From Adiantum capillus-veneris (Eukaryota; Streptophyta; Polypodiopsida; Polypodiales; Pteridaceae), in NCBI GenBank assembly GCA_014529385.2, contig CM043944.1, positions 83,380,884 to 83,444,883 of the forward strand: a DNA stretch of 64,000 nt, read 5' to 3'. The notes under the pieces are model-generated. The model was not told where the DNA came from and ran no database searches. It saw nothing but the letters and a program-made list of their open reading frames with translations. Positions 23,087 to 34,049 of this stretch are shown one piece after another. Numbering within the stretch: position 1 is the stretch's first letter; every line of letters starts with the position of its first letter. Made by a program: the position numbers and the translations under genes.

Positions 23087-25777
23087 GAAATGTTATATTA
23101 ACGTCTTCAAAAGGCCAAAATGACCTAGGAGACCAATCCGTTACAAAACAGTGACTCTAATACCATGTCTGGGTACAAAAGAACCAGAACAAAGATACCA
23201 CTACTAGAATCCATCCTCATCTACACTCTGGATGTCAAGAGAGTATGGCTCGAATCGTTTGCGCGGTAGCCTCCATTGATGCTGTGTAGCCCCTCTCCTC
23301 AATCGTGGCCGTCTGGATCTCCGTATCTCCAGTGCTCGGTCGATGAGAGAGAGAGGAGACCCTAAAGCCTAAAGGCCTTGCCATGGCACTAACTTGTGAC
23401 ATATCCTCCGCTTGAAAGAAGAGTAATTGCCCTCGATTACGCCTACAAGACAGACAAAGAGCAAAAACTAGCTTACCAGACAGTGACTCTATGTACTAAT
23501 GCGCCAGGCTGTACACATCCAACACTAGCACAAAGACACCAGTCACTAAACAATCACATCACATTTCTGTCGAGATTCCAGATGCAAATCATGATCATTG
23601 TACCAATGCTTCTCCTACATGCATCAAATTGTACCACAAAAGGCTTTCTGAGGTCTGGTAAAATAAGTGCTGGATCTAAAGTCAATTCTCTTTCAAGAGC
23701 TTGAAAGCTGCAATTTCTTTGTCAATCTAATTGAAAGCGATCCCTTTCCTTTGTGATGCGTAAAGTGGTGAAGCAATCATTGCAAAATGGCGGATCAATC
23801 TCTTGTGGTATGAACATGAGCTTCGCACATCATACGCTCTTCTTAGGTCCGGCCACGTCTTTATTGCTTCCACTTTAGCAGGATCCATAGGAAAACCGTC
23901 TTTCGAAACAATGTGCCCAAAGAGAGGTTCTTCCCAAAAAAAAATCACGTCTCAGCCTATTCCTTTCCCTATGCTTCTCTTCACTTTTCGAGCACGCAAT
24001 CATGTCTTTAAAGAATGTGCTAATGAAATCTCTGTGCGGACAAAAGATTATATACATCTACTATTTTATCAAGCCCAAGCGGTGGAAAGTTCTCCACATA
24101 CTGTGTTGTGAGCATAGAAAGAGGAATCTCATCTCTGTCCAAATTGCACGAAGGTACTACAATTTGGAGTAGGATCCTTGCTTCTATAAACTTGTCAAAT
24201 TTGAGGCGCATCTGTCGCCTTCTCCTCCTTTTCTTTGCTTCCCTTCTCCTAGCTCTCTTTACCTCTGACCTACTACCGGAAACATCCTAGGAGAAATTGT
24301 AGAAAACTGGAATTAGAAGCTTTTCTCCATAAACAATTTCAAATAAATCAGATGCCCATTAAGATTGATGGATGCTTACAAAGCAGCTCACAAACAACCT
24401 TAATACAACAAAGTACTCGATCAAGGAATGTCTTTTCAACTGCCACGGCAAGTACTGACACAGGTGTTCATTGTGAATGTCAGGTGCTTGACAAAGTAGC
24501 TCTTAATATCAATAAAATAAATCATAAAGGAATGTCTCTGATGTCAAATGACCATTCCATGCACTGAAGAAAGTTTGGGCCTGGTTGCCAGCTGAAGCAA
24601 GTGCTATTTAAGTTGTGACCTCAAGAATGCTCGTACTCCTGTCATTTTGGTTTTATCTTTTTATTCTACCTACTCAATGTGTTTTTGGCAGCCATGTTTT
24701 AAGGATAGAGACTGGTTTTACTGCAGCATGTAATCAACTTTTTGCAGAATATAGATCATTTTACTCCTCTGAATGGACAGCTTTCTGCAGGCTCAGAGTT
24801 TGGTGAGAATAGCTTCGTCTCAAAGGTGAAGTTGGAAGTGGTGGTTTCTAAAGATCAGGTGTGTGTTATTGAGAAGCATTTTAAGATGCTCAGTATGTGT
24901 TCATATGTACTACCTTTTTGTCTCGAGTTGTTAAGGAACACTAAGCTTATTTAGTGTAGTTTCCTTGCCAATTTATAAGCATTTTGAATGCTTACTGAAG
25001 CTTTTCTGATGCTTTCCATCTTAACAGGTGTTAAGGAAAACTAAGCCAATGCATGAGCATCTTGAATAGTTACTGAAGATCTTCTGATACTTTCATGAAG
25101 CTGTGAAGTTTGAACCAGCACGAAGTTGTTCTGCCTGGGATGGTTGTGTTATGCATCAGCAATTTTGATAATTAATGAACCTCTTTTGGTAGTTATAACT
25201 GAATGGAGGTTAGGATGGCTGTATAGGCCTTTAGCACACACAACAACTCACAATGCTCAAGCCATTTGTCTCAAGTGTTTGCCCTGCATATTATAGTAGT
25301 GAAGGATCATTTTATCATTTCATTTTCTTTGTAAAAGATTAATGACAGCAACTGGCAGTCATGCTTTCCGGATTAAATTGACTTTTTGATTCTTTTGTTA
25401 ATGAAAGGTTGAGACAGTAATTGATACAATTATTGATCAGGCAAGGACCGGGGAGATTGGCGATGGGAAGATTTTTGGTTGGTTTTCTGCTCTTGCATCA
25501 ACCGTTTCACAAACACGTCTCTTGATTGGATGTCTCATAACTTCTTAGGCCTTTTTTGCAATTGTTGTTTGCAGTATCACCGGTTTCTGATGTTATTCGA
25601 GTCCGCACAGGCAAGTGATCAGCTAGCTCTATACGCTTGAATCGAGTTGCCCCTTCTGCATTTGAAGTAACATGGTTTTATGTGGTGTTTACCGAAGGTG
25701 AACGAGGTCTAAAAGCTGAGAGGATGGCTGGTGGCAGAGCTGACATACTTTCAACTTCTAATGGCAAAGGGACTTGA
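14351..25777 (+). CDS. GLB1: PII signalling protein (plastid nitrogen/carbon sensor), partial: transit-peptide exon missing
   Basis: The exons are 14351-14396, 14524-14551 (28-bp micro-exon), 14645-14732, 24791-24858, 25408-25477, 25575-25610 and 25698-25777 (TGA). Their phases agree throughout and they give about 137 residues. In order they read FCKVEAILRPWRLAHVAT, GLLKVGIRGVTVSDVKGFG, the T-loop (AQGGARERQAGSEF), SKVKLEVVVSKDQ, VETVIDTIIDQARTGEIGDG (the B-loop of the PII C-terminal signature), then KIF, VSPVSDVIRVRTG and ERGLKAERMAGGRADILSTS. Plant PII is a trimeric plastid protein. It binds ATP/ADP and 2-oxoglutarate, relieves arginine feedback on N-acetylglutamate kinase, and acts on acetyl-CoA carboxylase. 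The C-terminal extension resembles the glutamine-sensing Q-loop of land-plant PII. The uridylylated Tyr of bacterial T-loops is absent, as in plants generally. The intron at 25611-25697 has a GC donor (AG|GCAAGT). The acceptor before 14524 is weak. All frames are intact, so the gene is probably functional. Confidence 0.9.
14945..15760 (-). pseudogene. LINE 3' end, copy 2
   Basis: Minus-strand copy of the family at 12500-13516. The frame 15758-15207 encodes LHYICHCTVFYEIRGRF, then GFGPLSRVMSYEDQRC, then GTLIDRALELQRYRRPRL, so it is more complete at the C-terminus than copy 1. The 5' side is truncated near 15675, where a duplicated ~35-bp segment (15605-15673) and an AAG/AGAAG-rich tract begin. 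The 3' end (left) is GGTCTCATAGGTCATTTTGG, then GACGTTAATATAAC, a CATTT repeat and a short GA/CT tail at 14945-14960. Confidence 0.75.
16110..16807 (-). pseudogene. degenerate coding-like stretch of unknown origin
   Basis: Three successive minus-strand frames (16807-16547, 16543-16307, 16310-16113) have coding-like composition. The first two share a frame and are separated by one TAG. The third is shifted. I recognise no domain. The right end overlaps the start of the 465-bp tandem repeat, and the left neighbour is LINE copy 2, so this could be a 5' portion of that LINE or an unrelated element fragment. Confidence 0.3.
17715..18975 (+). repeat. element B 5' LTR
   Basis: This 1261-bp LTR has a TATA box (CTATATAAGA) at about 18030, followed downstream by about 300 bp of irregularly repeated CAGCCCTAGCGTTTT motifs (18047-18380). 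Confidence 0.9.
18029..18037 (+). promoter_or_regulatory. TATA box of element B 5' LTR
   Basis: CTATATAAG, about 315 bp into the LTR, precedes the CTAGCGTTTT-rich leader. The identical motif is at 21309-21317 in the 3' LTR, and a TATATA motif lies at the corresponding place in both LTRs of element A. Transcription would begin ~30 bp downstream. Confidence 0.6.
19219..20560 (+). pseudogene. gag-like gene of element B, frameshifted
   Basis: This is the homologue of the intact 551-codon frame of element A. It starts MGKSNLGVSARP at 19219, shifts frame in the Lys/Asn/Leu- and Arg/Thr/Gln-rich repeats (~19320-19520), continues as MVITRSGMDTSLGG at 19527-19943, shifts again near 19930 and ends as the 206-codon frame 19940-20560. 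That last frame holds KHDD repeats, EPILALESRSKEP units and a conserved FSQRLYVIPFPRHDILYVEH tail. The His/Asp repeat is shorter than in A, and only one copy of the 40-residue block is present. Confidence 0.7.
20589..20984 (+). CDS. conserved C-terminal frame of element B
   Basis: This 131-codon frame corresponds to 6858-7154 of element A. The conserved part starts at TLHGMGMFM and runs through KFKYRTTHTSEWADEESF to AISLDAIQFGTST, ending 11 bp before the 3' LTR. The position at the extreme 3' end of the internal region, and the weak chromodomain-like pattern, fit a relic of a chromovirus integrase tail. Confidence 0.5.
   Translation: MCLMSGLALRHFVHLHCMHSLLGRLFPVTLHGMGMFMFLCWKWFQEFSSLEILEEGRRMTMDEVEALKEPQMTLCRFRRGPKKQALRTFMKFKYRTTHTSEWADEESFPGFIQTLLAISLDAIQFGTSTSL
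20996..22272 (+). repeat. element B 3' LTR
   Basis: This 1277-bp copy of the LTR at 17715-18975 is preceded by the polypurine tract and followed by the ATGTG duplication. It includes the TATA box at 21309 and the AGCGTTTT-rich leader, with scattered substitutions and small indels relative to the 5' copy. Confidence 0.9.
23034..23370 (-). repeat. LINE 3' end, copy 3, with (GA)n tail
   Basis: The (AG)n tract 23034-23083 is followed by AAATGAAATGTTATATTAAC and the same 3' UTR and C-terminal coding segment as copy 2 (14945-15340). It is truncated near 23345. It lies at the end of the 465-bp tandem array. Confidence 0.8.
23390..24290 (-). pseudogene. Ty3/gypsy pol fragment
   Basis: The minus-strand frame 23948-23727 reads LFGHIVSKDGFPMDPAKVEA, then IKTWPDL, then HKRLIRHFAMIASPLYA. 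This is the end of a gypsy reverse transcriptase, going into the connection/RNase H region. Upstream frames (24211-24020, 24057-23875) are shifted relative to it and carry RDEIPLSMLTTQYVENFPPL. There are no LTRs. It is a decayed fragment of a gypsy family different from element D. Confidence 0.75.
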
Positions 25778-26425
25778 GATACTATATGTAGAATTGGGTC
25801 TCAATATTTCCAAGAGGGAGAGGTTTCAGGAGGGACTTGAACCAAGAAAGACGGGAGAAAGAAGCTTGACAATCATGTGCAAATAATGTGTGTTTTGTAG
25901 AGCTGTCTGTTGTGCCAATTGAACAATGGTTGGAGTATTCATAGATGTATAAATACAACTAGCACTCTATTTTTTTTACGAGAATCAAACTTGGCCACCT
26001 TCCTATGAGAACGTATGGTTCGTGTACATGTGTGCGTGGCATCTACAAAAAAAACTTCACTTCAACTATTGGGTTATGGCTGGGATAGCATGCCCTACTT
26101 ATTCAGGTGAGCCTCATAAAGGAGTGCATGATCCAATGTAGCATTCACATAGCACAATTTGCACCTCACTGCATCCAAGTGCTACAATACAAAACTCAGG
26201 TTATTACTCGAGCTATAGGGATAGCATGTCCTACTCATATGTTACCTACTTTGAATTCTGGCCTATAATATTTCATAACAAACCAACAAAACCCTCGGTT
26301 AGCACTATAAACAAGTTAGTTAGAAGCGGAAATAAGATAAAATGGCGTGTCAATCAAATTATGGAAGAAATGCATCCATAGAGGTACAGAGATTTATACA
26401 AATCTGAAACTGGTTTGTGAACCAA
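25778..26425. other. GLB1 3' flank
   Basis: Downstream of the GLB1 stop the sequence is AT-rich, with a poly-T run near 25970. No coding region is seen. The 3' UTR presumably lies in the first few hundred bases. Confidence 0.4.
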
Positions 26426-26427
26426 AA

Positions 26428-26457
26428 CTCTCTCTCTCTCTCTCAACCCAAGCAACG

Positions 26458-26500
<43 letters not shown>
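26428..26500. repeat. (CT)n and (CA)n microsatellites
   Basis: A CT tract at 26428-26444 is followed by (CA)n at 26459-26500. Confidence 0.95.
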
Positions 26501-26504
<4 letters not shown>

Positions 26505-28582
26505 ACACAATATCTTTACACTTTTGACTAATCTTGTAATATGTGAATCCTCTTTCCCTGAGTTTAAACCTCAACTGGCTTGAATGTTGCTCCTATGATT
26601 CTCTCTATACTCTCGACTCCTTTTGGCTCCATGGGTACCTTGAGCGAAGGGTTCAAATTCCAGTTCCTCCTAATCGCTATTACTTGTTTGGTTAACGGCG
26701 ACATAGGTTGGCTCATCAAATTTCCTTGCCATCGATAGTGTCTTCTATGTTGTGAATTTAACGTTCTTATGATACTCCTTATGATCGCACCCTCGGCTAA
26801 AGGTATGCATTGAATGAAATGAATGCTCATTCACTCACTCTCTCATCCCGTAATCAGCCTGGTCCTTTGCAAGCTCTATCAATTTGAGCATCTTTCCTCC
26901 TTCACCTCTCTATCTACCCCATTGGTCTCTACCCATATGCAACCTATGATAGGGGCAGTGACTTTGCTCCAATGGATTCCTTACCACACTAGCCTGAGCC
27001 GTGGTTATAATAACACACTTTCTCCCACTCCTACTTGGGATCATTTTTTCTTTCTTCATGTGGTCATGAGAACCTATAGACATTCTTCCCTATGGGTATC
27101 TTTGAATACCTTAGCTTTGCACTTCCTATTACAGTTGAGGTCTTGTTGTCTTGCATGGGAACTTTGCTATCAACTTTGCTTTGAATTTGCGCTTGAATCC
27201 TCAACTTGATCCTAGCCTACCTGTCTATTTGATGCTTGATGGTTTGTCCTCAAATGATACCTAATGCCTATTTAAACAAATACAAGCTGAGGGTTCTCTT
27301 ACGGTCTCCCTTAGCCTTGATGTGTGTTTGTTCTCTTGCCTTGTTTAGTGGAGTGTTAGTAATCCATGAAGGTTTCACCTTTTTGAGCTTTGCTTTGTCA
27401 AAGATGGTTGATTTGGCTTCGTCCCAGGTTTCCCTCTACTACTAATGTACTAATGTCTTCATTTAGTTGCTTTGAAACTTTGTAATAAGAAAATATTGCC
27501 TCATTTTAATTAGCTTTCCGATATGAGAGAATGCTATGTTTCTCATTGACATTGTACTGGGTTAGTTGACATGCCCTTTTGGCTCGAGGATTAATATTTG
27601 TACACTTAGTTGATTAAACTCTTTAGAATGGGTGCACTAAGTTATAGGATTTCAACATGATATGGAATTCTTTGAAATTTTTTACCTTTTAGACTAATTC
27701 TTTACCCATGCTGTTTGAGAAAGTTGGGAGTCTAAGAACCAGAAGCTTATATGGCTTATATGTGATAAGAAGGATTCACAACAGATTTTTGCTATAGCAG
27801 ATTTCCGCTATGAAATGTTTATTGCTGAAGTAAAACCTGGTGGCTTGTTCTTAACTAATATTGTTTTACTGGCTAACTCACTTTGGCTCGACCTGACTAG
27901 TTCTGTCTCCAAACACTTTGGCTAGAGTATACATATAGCAACACTACCCATCGATGGTATTGATTCTTAGATTCTTGCCTTTTTTGGAAACCATACTTAG
28001 GCAGGAACTAGTATTGATCTTAGATGAGGAACTTATTGCTAAGAAACTACCTGTACTTATTATGTTGACTTGTAGAGTCATGGTTTAGTTTGGCTCCATG
28101 AAGTGCTTGGCTAATGTGATAGTAAATTCACCTACTTTGCTACTATTCTTGGTCTTGAGAAGAAGCCTTGCTTTAATGAAAGGTTGCTTTGTTTGAAATT
28201 GGAATTCCTTTGCATAAGGATTTATGGTAGCCTTAATACTATGGCATCTCAGATTTTAGTGTATGGTTAAACAAGGATTTGCTAGTATATTTTTCTCAAG
28301 CAAATTGTTGAGATAGACAATGTTAATAATTGTTGGCTTTCTTGATGCAAAAACACCCTTCCTTGAGACCGGGAAGTGCGGGCATACACCTAGTGCTATT
28401 CTTGGATCTCCTGATGGCATAAGAGAAGCTCCCTAATCTTGACTCTTTTGGACTCTTTGAACTTTTTGAACTCAACCTTGACTTACGAAGCTTGGAGCAG
28501 TTTCTTAGAAGTGTTAAAAGTTCTCAAACTTGGCATTATGGTTTTTATCTATGCATCTGATTGCATGTGAATGGGCTAATTT
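26501..28582. other. no recognisable gene
   Basis: Frames at 26564-26830 (-), 26823-27209 (+) and 27236-27445 (+) have no family resemblance I can support. The region may be a very old decayed element. Nothing else is seen up to the LTR of element D. Confidence 0.35.
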
Positions 28583-29427
28583 TGTAACGAAATAAGGCTA
28601 ATAACATTGATTGTAGCCGAATTAAAGTGACAGTAGTGAGCATTTCCTTAAGAGAATTCTTAATGAACATAGAGAGAGTACTAGATTGAGGATAGCAAAA
28701 TAAACATTATACCTAGTTAGCTTGGCATGAACAATACTTGCAAAAGAGGGAGAGAGAACTAGAGAAATTGACAACAATTGAGGACTGGATTTACTTGGAG
28801 CCATCTCCCCTCCAAAAGGATTATAGGTTCTCCCATATTGAGAGACTTGGTACAATACATTCTTTATGTTCCTTGAGACCTTGTTGATGCCATGAAGATG
28901 GTAAGCTTCATGCAACAATATTATGCCCGTAATTAACTTGCAATAAACATGAACTTGTCCCCGGCCTCATTCCCAAGACCTCAAACACCTTCAAAGGTGA
29001 AGAGAGCTAGCAGGGAGTGAGGGAAGGGAAAAGAAGAGGATGTATTCTTATGAGAAAGAAGTAGTCTCCTCACATATCATTACTCTTAGAGCATAGCATA
29101 GCTAAGTAATGGAGATGAAGAAGATGATAAGTATTGCTTTGGAGCTTGACTCTTGGTTGGGTTTGCATTCCATAGCCAAGAGGTGTTGGTGTAGGCTCTC
29201 TACTTCTCAAGCTTGGAGAAGGAGATGGAGTTCTTGCTCAACACATGAGAGAATGTGTAAGTGCATGGAGAATATGTGAAAACTGAGATCTTCCTCTTGC
29301 CTTGGTCAATCCCTCTCTCTCCTAGCACTAGCTTGCACCCCATTGGTCCATACCAGGGCCTAGCCAATCAAAGGCTTTGGTCATAACTAACAATAGAGGT
29401 AGCATTTGGACAAGTGTCCTCCTTTTC

Positions 29428-29476
<49 letters not shown>

Positions 29477-30055
29477 ATTAATTATTTAACTGGATCTAAA
29501 TTCTCATTGGACCTCCCTAAAGGCCATCCAATAGGATTCAGGAGCACTATGTGGGTAACATTGCTAGGGGCTTGACGCACGTCCTTTATGCCTCTTGAGT
29601 TTTGGGCACGCCTTGTGTGTGTGTGTGTGTGTGTGTGTGTTCTCTCTCATCCCCTACCTTTAGGGCTGGCTCCCTCCTTTGTAGGGCTTCACTTGACTTT
29701 TTGGCTCAAGAATCTCAAGCACCTTAGTCAGCTCAAGCACTCAAGCACCTTGCCTAAGGTCTAAAGTACCTAAAGGTCCTAGGTCTAAGGACTTTTAGCA
29801 CTAACCTTTGGAGGTCTTTAATGAAGCTAATCCTAAGGGCTTTTAAGCTCCATTATCTGCACATTGTTCTTCAATAGACCATCTCCTTTTGGGTCCCTTT
29901 TGAGATGTAACCATCTCTCCTTTTGGCCCCATGCTAAGGTAGGTCTAACAACACATATCTATGTTCTAGCTCTTGTCCCCTTTTATCTTCCCATAATATT
30001 AAATGATTAGTAATGGAAAATAATGTAGTAAAGTTAAATATTAGATTTTATGACA
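28583..30055 (-). repeat. element D 3' LTR
   Basis: This 1473-bp LTR begins (minus strand) TGTCATAAAATC and ends TTCGTTACA. It contains a (GA)n tract at 29432-29472 and a (GT)n tract at 29613-29640. The first ~270 bp on the plus strand match 35490-35757. Confidence 0.82.
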
Positions 30056-30409
30056 TTACCTCTCTCTTGAAATCATAGTCATCCTTGACTATGAGGCAGA
30101 GAAGGTAAAGCCCTAGTCATTAGTCTATGTTTCTTAATGGGTAGAGGATCCCGTTTTACCCTACGACATCATTCCAGAATGGATGTCTAATCCATTTGGT
30201 GCTTGAGAGATAGCTGCTGCAAGCATGTCTTCTCTTTAGTCCATATCATACTCCAAGAGTAGGGTGATAAATTCTACTTGGTGTTTAGGAGACGTCGTCA
30301 TCACAAACATGATTCTAAGCATGCATACTACTTAAATTTGTGCACAATAGAAAGAGAACTAGTCTTATAAGACAAAAATATTGTTTATTTAAAAGGCATT
30401 TACATTTGC

Positions 30410-30907
30410 TTACTCTAATGTAGCATTGTAAGCATTGACAAGGTTCATAGTATCCTTAAGCTGTGTTCCTTGCATCCATCTAGCATCTTCAAAAGGATAA
30501 TTTTTGAATTTAATAGGATACCTTCGGATAATCTTACCATGTCTTAGTACCTTGTCTTCATGTCGAAGGATGGATTCGGGTTGGAGCACCTCTTCTTGAT
30601 CTTCAATCTCCGGTGGGTCCTCAATTATTGGTTCTCTTGGTAGCACTCCTTTGTAAGGCTTAAGTAGGCTCACATGAAAAGCATTGTGTATGAGCCAATG
30701 ATTGGGCAACTTTAATTAATAGGCCATCTCATTAATTGGTTTAAGGATTTGAAAAGGACCATAGTATCTTTTTGCTAGCTTGATATAATACTTTTGGTGT
30801 CCCGTAGGATTTTTGTCCGTAGTTTTCCTTAGACGAGCCTTGGGAAATTTTAGCAAGACCCAATCATTTTCCTTTATGGCTAAGGCTCTTACGTGCTTGT
30901 CCAACAA
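30410..30907 (-). pseudogene. element D integrase C-terminus with chromodomain-like segment
   Basis: Frame 30907-30716 reads LDKHVRALAIKENDWVLLKF, the region after the integrase core. Frame 30709-30410 reads HNAFHVSLLKPYKG, then PESILRHEDKVLRHGKIIRR, then YPIKFKNYPFEDARWM. The latter matches the chromodomain pattern of chromoviruses, which targets integration to marked chromatin. The two frames are shifted relative to one another. Confidence 0.8.
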
Positions 30908-30928
30908 GAGCCTTTTGTCTTTGGCACT

Positions 30929-31909
30929 TTACTGTGAGATGGATATAGCCTCTTTGATCTTTCGAAAAGAATCTTGTAAATCTCGGCTATACTCATCAGT
31001 AGCGAAGATCTTCCCATGTATTTTAAGTAGCAAGGGACTTTTAGATCTTCCCTCTATGACCTCAAAAGGTGCCTTTTCGATAGAAGTATGTATCGTGTTG
31101 TTGTATACGCATACTCTACAAGGGGTAGGTACTTCTCCCATTGTGAGCATTGATCTACTTTCATAACATACGTTTTTAGTAGATCTAGAATCGTAAGGTT
31201 TTCTATTTCACTTTGGCCATCCGTTTGTGGGTGATAGACCGAGGAGAAATTTAACCTTGTACCAAGATTTTCAGAGAGACCCTTCCAAAAATTACTAGTC
31301 ATTCTAGGATCTCTGTCTGACACTATGGATGTTGGTAAGCCATGGTACTTGAAAATCTGAGATATGAAGAGAGTTGCCATTTTATGGGCCTTAATAGTCT
31401 TTTTGACAGGTATAAAATGTGCTTGTTTGCTAAACTTGTCCATATTGTTGTATTCCCATGGATAGACTTGGGCAATCCAAAGAAAAATCCATGGATATGA
31501 TTTCCCGTGGTGAATTAGGAATTGACAATGATTGAAGCAATCCAGGTTGCTTCCCTCTATCATACTTCGTTTTTTGACACACTACACATTTTGAAACATA
31601 CTCTTGTATGTCTACTTTCATAGTGGGCCAATAGAAGTAGGTCTCTACTCCCCAAAGAGTAGGTTGAATCCCTCTATGCCCTGAAGGAGGAGCATGGGAT
31701 TTGTATATTACTTTCTGACGAAGTGAGTTAGTAACACATAGCCTATTACCATAGAGGAAGTGACCATCCTGCAAGGTGAATGGTTCCTCTTTCTTCCCTA
31801 AGGCAAGGGTTGAAATAACATCCTTGAAATTGGGGTCAGTAGCATACTCATCTATCATGAAAGATAGATCATTGTGAGTTGCTATGGACATCCATTTCCC
31901 TTTGGTCAT
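30929..31909 (-). pseudogene. element D integrase
   Basis: Frame 31909-31430 includes the zinc-binding segment HRGIQPTLWGVETYFYWPTM followed by CVVCQKTK. Frame 31563-31054 covers the catalytic core, with SDRDPRMTSNFWKGL (second Asp) and VYHPQTDGQSEIEN (catalytic Glu). Frame 31150-30929 completes the domain in another frame. The segments overlap in different frames, so the gene is broken. Confidence 0.85.
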
Positions 31910-33197
31910 TGTGATAATGCTTGGTTGTGCTTGCGAGCAATATGAAAGTTAAATTGTGAAAAAACAATTGCCCACCTAATTTGTTCATCGGAAATCTTAG
32001 TTGCATCATGAAGTACTTAAGACTTTGGTGATCCGTACGTAGGATGAATGGAGTCCCCAAAAGATAATGCTCCCATGTGTCAAGGGTATGTAGAATAGCT
32101 AGTAGCTCTTTTTTGTATATGCCCAATATCTCTCATCAAAATTGAGTCTTTGACTCTCGTATGCTATGGCATGCCCTTCTTGAAGCAAGAATCTCCACAA
32201 GCATCATGTTGTTTTGAGAGATTTGGTTTTGTAAGCACAGGTTGTTGAGAGGTAAGCTTCTCTTTGAGCTTCTCAAAAGTATTTTGCTCTTTTGCAGTCC
32301 ATGTATACTTAACGTTCTTTTTTGTTAAGTCATGTAATGGTCCAGCTATTTGCGAGAATTTCTATGAAGGGTCTATATTATATACACATACCAATAAAGC
32401 TTTGTAGCTCATCTAGATTCCTTGGATTAGGCCATCCTTTTATTACCTCTAGCTTGGTTGGATCCATACGAATGCCATTTTGAGAGATAATATGACCTAG
32501 GTATTGAATCTCTTGCAAGAAAAATTCACTCTTCTTTTAATTAATGAAAAGTTTATTCTCTCTCAAAACTTGAAAGATTACCTGGAGGGGTTGCTTATGC
32601 TCCTCTAGAGAATCGGAGTAGATGATGATATCATCAAAGAATACTCTAGTAAACTTGTGGTAGGGCCTAAAAATTTTCTCCATTAAATGGTTGAATGTGG
32701 CCGGAGCATCTGTCAAGCCAAAAGGCATGACAAGATATTCATAAAGACCAAACATTGTGCGAAAAGCGATCTTTACAATATCTTCATTGACTATCCTTAT
32801 TTGATGATAGCCACTTTTAAGGTCAATCCTACTGAAGTAGATAGACCCTTGTAACTTATCAAACAACCACGGCACGGGAAATCTATTTTTGATAGTGATC
32901 CTACATAGTGCCCTATAGTCAACACACATGCGATAGAACTGTCTTTCTTTTGTACTAGAAGATTGGTGAACAGAAAGGAGAGGAGCTAGGCCTCACCCTC
33001 CCTTTCTTAACTAGTTCATGTACTTGCCTCATGATCTCCTCTTGTTGAGCTTGTGAAACTTGATAGGGAGGCTTATTGGGCCATGAGCTACCAGATAGAA
33101 GCTCTATTATATGGTCATCATCCCCTTCTTTTGGAGGTAAATCTCTAGGGATGCCATTGATAAAAACATCTTGGAATCTATTTAGGCAGCTAGACAA
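31869..33197 (-). pseudogene. element D reverse transcriptase and RNase H
   Basis: Frame 33197-32955 holds the segment before the fingers (PPYQVSQAQQEEIMRQVHEL). Frame 32929-32537 holds DLKSGYHQIRI, MPFGLTDAPATFNHLM and the active site VFFDDIIIYS, an FFDD variant of the usual YxDD. Frame 32126-31869 covers the RNase H/connection region (HTLDTWEHYLLGTPFILRTD, then HQSLKYF). The intervening codons contain stops and shifts. Confidence 0.85.
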
Positions 33198-33287
33198 CTC
33201 TAAATTCTATTGATTCCTACCACTTTGATTTAGTAAAACATTAGGATCATCTATGAACTCTTTAACAAAAATCATGTATGCAAAAAT

Positions 33288-33762
33288 TTAGCTTTTCATC
33301 GACTTATCAAAAGCAAGCGTATTTACAAGGAGTATAGTACAACCCGACTCATTAGCATATATGTATATGTTCTTTTCCCTGTAGTTGAAATAAATTCTCC
33401 TTTCAAGGAACTTTATATAGGCAGCCATGTAGTTAAGCCATGGTGCCCCTAAGATGACATCCTCATGTTGGAGAGGGGAGATGAAAAAATCCTCTGTCGA
33501 TGTAGCTTTGGACATGAAGCCTAAATTTTCCAATCAAGGAAGTAACGGAGGTGTGTTGTCTCTTGAAAGTCCCATCAACAGTCACAGTGTCTCCTGTCTC
33601 AAAAGCTCGTATGCCTAACTTAGTGGCCAACTCCTTTGATATAAAGTTGTGAGTAGAGCTAGGGTCAAAAAGGATAAAGGAATCATGATCTCTTACCTTT
33701 CCCCAAGCACAGAAAAGGGATGATCCTTTGCAATGAGTATCCTCTTTTGGAGATTCAACCAT
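33288..33762 (-). pseudogene. element D aspartic protease region
   Basis: FILFDPSSTHNFISKELATK corresponds to the retroviral-type protease, with DPSST where DSGAT/DTGAS is usual. It is followed by EDVILGAPWLNYMAAYIKF in an overlapping second frame. The changed active-site residues and the frameshift suggest loss of function. Confidence 0.75.
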
Positions 33763-34049
33763 ATAAGCCCTAGGTAGCTCATTGCGTGCATTTCTTTTGG
33801 GGCAGGTGCGGTAGCCATGTCCCTACTCCCCGCACTTAAAAAACATTTGTTATCTTTGTGAAAACACTCTAACTCTTTAGGGAAGAGTTTATTCTTACCT
33901 TTGTAGACTCCTTTCTCCTTGGTTTTGTTGTTGTTTTTGCTAGAGTTGCCTTGGGAAGAGTTTTGAGCATTGTTCTTCCTTCTAGGCTCATTTTGGTCTC
34001 TAGTTTCCATGGGCTTATAATTCCTCCTAGCCCCTTGTTGGAAATTAAT

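Larger units (their letters stand above)
14733..24790 (+). other. 10,058-bp GLB1 intron loaded with transposons
   Basis: The donor is GTAAGT at 14733 and the acceptor is TTTCTGCAG ending at 24790. It splits a Gly codon within the T-loop (..RERQAG|SEF). Contents in order are LINE copy 2 (-), a broken unknown coding stretch (-), the 465-bp tandem repeat, element B (+) inside that repeat, LINE copy 3 (-) and a gypsy pol fragment (-). The remaining introns of the gene are short (549, 97 and 87 bp on the 3' side). Confidence 0.85.

Noticed and set aside
26564-27445. Possible coding regions downstream of GLB1
   Set aside because: Frames on both strands with no domain, no conserved motifs and no splice-compatible continuation.
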